Shown here: positions 61,501 through 64,000 of the stretch, in pieces | How the letters are laid out: each line of letters opens with the position of its first letter | How positions within the stretch are numbered: position 1 is the stretch's first letter | Origin: Puia sp. | GTDB lineage: Bacteria > Bacteroidota > Bacteroidia > Chitinophagales > Chitinophagaceae | Assembly (NCBI GenBank): GCA_031292515.1 | Contig: JARLGZ010000172.1 | Location: 124,001 to 188,000 of the forward strand | Direction: 5' to 3' | DNA length: 64,000 nucleotides | Position numbers and translations under genes: made by a program | The notes under the pieces: model-generated | Database searches by the model: none | The model's input: only the letters and a program-made list of their open reading frames with translations | What the model was told of the DNA's origin: nothing

Positions 61501-63178
61501 CATGCTTTTGCAGCAGATCCAGGGCCGTCTGTTTGTAGATCTCCTTGTGCGTAAAATGATAGGCCGTCTGCAGCATGGCCATGATATTGGAGGAGGTGAT
61601 CTTCCGGTCACCGACATTCTTCGGTCTTGCATTGGTATATTCCGGGTTCCACCGTCCCCAGGTGGTCGGCTTGCCATTCCAGTCGACCATATACAGCCTG
61701 TGCTTTACGATATGCCCCATCAGCGTGTCGATCAGGCGAATGGCGCGGCTTTTTAGATTGGGATCATCGACCAGTTCCGCCATGGCGCCAAATACGAAGA
61801 TATGCCCGATGGCCTCATCACTGCTGGTCGTCGACTTCCAGTCCCATTCGGGGTTGTCGGCACGCCTCCACGCTTCATCGGAATATTTGTATCCCCTCCG
61901 TTCAAAGGAACGGGCGGGAAACCCCGGTACGGGGTTGATGCTGTATAGCCGCTCCATCGCATCCATCGACTCCCGGCAATTTTGCAGGGCTTCCGGCGAA
62001 TGGGTGGCGGCGTAACGGAAGACCTCGGCGCCCAGATACATGGACGTCCAAAGACCGTCGTTATCGGAATCTTCCAATATGCCGGTGCTGGGATCTCCGT
62101 CTTTCATACGGCTGATCGTCGCGTTGAATCCATGACGGATATGACGGGCCCTCACCTGCCGCTCATAATAGGCGGCCTTGCCGGCGAGGGTCATCTCTTC
62201 GAAATGAATCTCTCCCAGGCCCAGGTCCGTCAGGATCAAAATGGAATTCCTGCCTCGCGAAATATGGATCACATGATCGGAGGGTATCCATCTTTGAGAC
62301 GCGAAATAATCGAACTTACCGTCTTCGCGGAGCATAAACGCCCCATGTACAGATCCAAACCAGATTTTTCCCTCGATCTCATCCACAAAAGAGAGATCGT
62401 CACAGGGGAGATTGTCATTCAGGTTACCCAACCGCTGCCCGGTCTCCGCATCCGCCCGGAAGTATCCGTTATGGGTACCCGCTATAATGATCTTGTTGTT
62501 TTCCGCCAGTGTAAAACAAGTCATCCCGTCGGCTTTGATCCGCACGATCATCGATCCCGTCGCCGGCGAGAAAACCGAAAGCGAATGCTCCCCTAATAGC
62601 CAGAAAACATTCCTCGCTGCATCATACCGGATATCGGCTATTTTTTCATCCGAACGCCCTGTCCAGGCGATGGTCGTATCCACGATATATTGAAGGGCTG
62701 CTCCGTCGGAGACCAGGAAACTCCTGCCGGCGCCGGGACTGAGAAGGCGTGCGTCCGGAAGCGCATGCCGTGAGAAAAGCTTACCTGCCCAGGCATTGCT
62801 GAATACGGATTTGTCATCCAGGTATACGAACTGGGAATCCAGGAGCGCGATATCGCTGATCTTCTTATAGCGAAAGGGACGATAAGACAGGTCCGTCACC
62901 AGTTTGCCGGGATAGAGAAATTGTCCTCCGGATAATCGCAGGAGTCCTTCGGAAGAGCAGACCTGTATTACGCCGTTCCGGTCGCAAAACACCTTCTGCA
63001 ATTGAGCCGCCGCCGCGCCTTTCGCGACAGGCAGCATGTATTTTATACTGTAGTCCTGCATAAATGGCCTGTCCTCATGTACCGGCTGCCCGGACAGGGA
63101 GGACGATTGAGCGAGAGCTGAGCCACAAAAATAAAATGAAAGCCCCAAAAATGCGGCGATGTAGAAACGCGATTTCAT
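58595..63178 (-). CDS. Internally duplicated exported protein: two (beta-propeller + helical toroid) halves
   Basis: 1527 residues with a signal peptide (FYIAAFLGLSFYFCGSALAQ). Residues about 40-740 and 795-1525 are copies of each other. Each half has a two-component-regulator-like beta-propeller (QDYSIKYMLP / QDYSIKYLLT; NAWAGKLFSRHALPD / NAWAGKLYTLHGLPG; IWFGSVHGAF / LWFGSDKGAF) and then an alpha/alpha-toroid-like region (RHIRHGFNATISRMKDGDPS / RHIRYGFYADYANMSQGDVA; DNDGLWTSMYLGAEVFRYAA / DNLWTAMYMGAELFRYLVTH; GDRKITSSNIMAMLQTAYHF / GDRKLYSSNIISYLQTAYHF; LPPDE; LLPYWLGRY). The two halves are joined by an Ala/Lys/Pro linker (about 745-790). No transmembrane or kinase part follows. The toroid resembles glycan-lyase or hydrolase scaffolds, but no catalytic residues can be assigned. 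Confidence 0.85.
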   Translation of the reverse strand: MKSRFYIAAFLGLSFYFCGSALAQSSSLSGQPVHEDRPFMQDYSIKYMLPVAKGAAAAQLQKVFCDRNGVIQVCSSEGLLRLSGGQFLYPGKLVTDLSYRPFRYKKISDIALLDSQFVYLDDKSVFSNAWAGKLFSRHALPDARLLSPGAGRSFLVSDGAALQYIVDTTIAWTGRSDEKIADIRYDAARNVFWLLGEHSLSVFSPATGSMIVRIKADGMTCFTLAENNKIIIAGTHNGYFRADAETGQRLGNLNDNLPCDDLSFVDEIEGKIWFGSVHGAFMLREDGKFDYFASQRWIPSDHVIHISRGRNSILILTDLGLGEIHFEEMTLAGKAAYYERQVRARHIRHGFNATISRMKDGDPSTGILEDSDNDGLWTSMYLGAEVFRYAATHSPEALQNCRESMDAMERLYSINPVPGFPARSFERRGYKYSDEAWRRADNPEWDWKSTTSSDEAIGHIFVFGAMAELVDDPNLKSRAIRLIDTLMGHIVKHRLYMVDWNGKPTTWGRWNPEYTNARPKNVGDRKITSSNIMAMLQTAYHFTHKEIYKQTALDLLQKHGYLDNLMRPMKEIGYAPAGSDELSRELSDGWNHSDDEMYFLGYWGLYRYALNDTLKRKFRDAIVDHWEIERPEKEGAWDLFTAMTGVKQFDLDEAAWYLQKYPLDLINWKVKNSGRKDITYIPANFRRQTITEVLPPDELDISRHNSNRFDLDGGNGHEEYSAGDIWLLPYWLGRYLKVIGAPAKKDLAPAKKEAVVENLLSPDPAASLAVPQDFSFRIASVEKAAGATYRDQPYQQDYSIKYLLTDSNLVLHNIAFDRNGNIQVLSSGGLMKPRAGQLLVPGELVGDLSYLPLTEKHVTALGVYERQFVYADAKAVLSNAWAGKLYTLHGLPGVRRVVAGKRFDFLLTDGQALVLIRDSVKAWSGDAGAPVVDIQYDATKNLFWILTAHSLCSFDPGGKADRGSKKIVTVYRSGESGDGSAFTCFAALPSRMLLGTANGYLELNPADFKKPGILHRKLPATSLSVIREIGGHLWFGSDKGAFKQREDGGFDYYSSERWLPGDRVLDITAGENTDVWVLTDKGLAKITNAPLTLYEKAMYYETIIRERHIRYGFYADYANMSQGDVATSEMVPHDSDNLWTAMYMGAELFRYLVTHDPGARQNCIESFEAMERLHNIHHIHGLFGRSFERANAVTIRSAHHENIKAYWYPGYVNTVSWQAVGDGEWDWQAESSSDQADGQYFALTLMAQYMDDKGLRDRAVELIDRLTGYIVDHDLTLIDWDGRPTLWGIWNPYYVNRMPKMVGDRKLYSSNIISYLQTAYHFTGKKKYKDCAMDLLHKQGYLSNLTMPVSKIAQVPDTADAWVRELSGGWNYSDNEMYFLPYWGLTPYAFNDSLKRQYSEAIRDHWDGERGLNDALWNFMYARLTGAKEFDLKGSIWELQEMPMDMITWNIRNSGRKDITLLPKNFKDHFTKEVLPPDERPENKHNRNLYDLDSNGRGESELGGGDTYLLPYWLGRYMGVISAPAGH

Positions 63179-63265
63179 GCAGGTGAAAATTTAAAAGCTT
63201 GTGCTGGTTCCAGTTTTAGAGGGCTGATCGGCTTCGACATACTCAGGAGAGTGAAAGTATTTTTA

Positions 63266-63285
63266 ACTAACGATCGATCGTTAGT
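63266..63285. promoter_or_regulatory. 20-bp perfect palindrome between divergent genes
   Basis: Half-site ACTAACGATC followed by its exact reverse complement, the form of TetR-family operators. It lies 88 bp from the 1527-residue gene and 137 bp from the GH32-like gene. A nearby repeat GAGACC-N6-GGTCTC (about 63318-63335) may add a second site. No TetR gene is in the window. Confidence 0.5.
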
Positions 63286-63421
63286 GACAGGATAAACCCG
63301 AATAAAACCGTATTTTTAGAGACCGGATCGGGTCTCACATAAAAAACAGGTCCGGGACAAAAAAACATCTTATACTAAAAGACAGGTCTAACATAATAAC
63401 AGGACATAAACCAAAGCCAGC

Positions 63422-64000
63422 ATGCAGAGGAGAAAATTCTTACAAGCCGCCACAATGCTCCCCTTTTTTCCACATCCTCTTTCCGGGCAGGGCTCCCCCC
63501 GGCAAACGGATGCCAGGCCGGGACCGGTACCCGGGCTTGACAATGAATCGCCCGACCGTCAAACGCCCGATCGGCAGCCACCCGATCGACAAACCGATCA
63601 CCTGCAGTCCGCCGGGGTTGGCGAATCAAGGGATTTCTTCTACAAACCCGACGGTGCCTGGGCCGCCGATTTTATCCCGCTCTATGCCGATGGCGAATTC
63701 CAGTTGTTCTTTCTCCTGGATTGGAGAGACACGGAAAAACACGGAGAAGGGACTCCGTGGTACCGGATCAGCACAAAAGACTTTGTACATTTTACGGAGC
63801 ACGGCGAAATGCTGCCGCGCGGCACCAAAGAGGAGCAGGATCTCTTTGTATTCACGGGATCGGCGATAAAAGCAGAAGGAAAATATCATATTTTTTATAC
63901 GGGACACAACCCTTACCTGGCAGACCGCGGCAAACCGATGGAAGGGATCATGCATGCCGTAAGCGACGACATGCAGCAATGGCGGAAGCTCCCCGCACAG
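63422..64000 (+). CDS. GH32-like five-bladed propeller glycosidase, C-terminus cut off by window edge
   Basis: 193 codons to the window end, no stop. The start MQRRKFLQAATMLPFF has a twin-arginine motif (RRKFL), suggesting Tat export of a folded enzyme. After a polar, Pro/Arg/Gln-rich linker (20-62) the catalytic propeller opens: FYKPDGAWAADFIPLYADGE, FQLFFLLDWRDTEKHGEGTP, YRISTKDFVHFTEHGEMLPR, FVFTGSAIKAEGKYHIFYTG. These are levanase/beta-fructosidase-type blade motifs, with an aspartate in DFIPLYADGE or DWRD as nucleophile candidates. Clan GH-J or a GH43/GH117-like group is possible. Confidence 0.82.
   Translation, partial: MQRRKFLQAATMLPFFPHPLSGQGSPRQTDARPGPVPGLDNESPDRQTPDRQPPDRQTDHLQSAGVGESRDFFYKPDGAWAADFIPLYADGEFQLFFLLDWRDTEKHGEGTPWYRISTKDFVHFTEHGEMLPRGTKEEQDLFVFTGSAIKAEGKYHIFYTGHNPYLADRGKPMEGIMHAVSDDMQQWRKLPAQ

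Noticed and set aside
63720-63750. ACACGGA-type repeat (GAGACACGGAAAAACACGGAG) as a mobile element
   Set aside because: It is part of the GH32-like reading frame (DTEKHGEGT) and only two words long; probably coding.

Overview
The window reads as chromosomal DNA of a member of the Bacteroidota, most likely of the Chitinophagaceae type (the family is an inference). It carries three SusC/RagA TonB-dependent transporters (one cut by the window edge), two of them with SusD lipoproteins, two FecI-type sigma / FecR-DUF4974 anti-sigma pairs, a type IX secretion C-terminal signal, a YtxJ bacillithiol protein, DUF6526 and DUF6520 proteins, and several promoters of the Bacteroidota form TTG-N19-21-TAnnTTTG. 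I saw no tRNA, rRNA, CRISPR array, transposase or prophage.

Layout. 1-5.4 kb: a nutrient-uptake locus read leftward (sigma, lipoprotein, FecR, SusC running off the edge), with a candidate small RNA on the opposite strand between fecR and susC. 5.7-10.5 kb: housekeeping genes (DUF6526, CinA, a 2-oxoacid dehydrogenase E2, a ThuA-like protein). 10.6-15.6 kb: a nitric-oxide / microaerobic island with a group III truncated haemoglobin, a 5'-truncated nosY remnant, a Crp/Fnr regulator, an NnrS-like haem-copper membrane protein, and an operon of Ric, hemerythrin and Rrf2 genes behind a 24-bp perfect palindrome. 15.9-27.3 kb: mixed genes (esterase, FtsX-type permease, EamA exporter, dolichol-phosphate-mannose-type glycosyltransferase, DnaQ-like exonuclease, Mpl ligase, YtxJ, an AhpD-like protein). 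27.4-38.7 kb: a leftward SusC-SusD-amidohydrolase-amidohydrolase-flavin monooxygenase-amino-acid permease locus with no glycoside hydrolase. 39.3-40.1 kb: a MauE/DoxX plus DUF6520 pair. 40.1-47.5 kb: a complete sigma-FecR-SusC-SusD locus. 47.7-49.7 kb: a glycine-rich T9SS cargo protein. 50.7-53.0 kb: an envelope operon (DUF937-OmpA, BON lipoprotein, BON-SH3b). 53.0-63.2 kb: a GH9 cellulase with an AraC regulator, a GNAT protein, Kup, CsbD, and a 1527-residue exported protein that is an internal duplication of propeller plus helical-toroid halves. The window ends in a divergent GH32-like enzyme.

How the parts fit. Two loci (0-5.4 and 40-47.5 kb) have the Fec-type trans-envelope signalling layout, where an STN-bearing SusC signals through FecR to its ECF sigma factor. 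The third SusC has no STN domain and sits with enzymes suggesting degradation of a small nitrogen- or sulfur-containing compound rather than a glycan. The NO island combines sensing (Rrf2, Crp/Fnr), detoxification (haemoglobin, hemerythrin) and iron-centre repair (Ric).

Unusual structure. Many gene borders carry short tandem or degenerate word repeats with different units (57, 22, 20, 18, 16, 11 and 10 bp, and GTGAG/GTCAG words). Several begin at or span a stop codon, and the largest fills about 400 bp between susC and susD. All family assignments come from reading the sequence; no database search was run.
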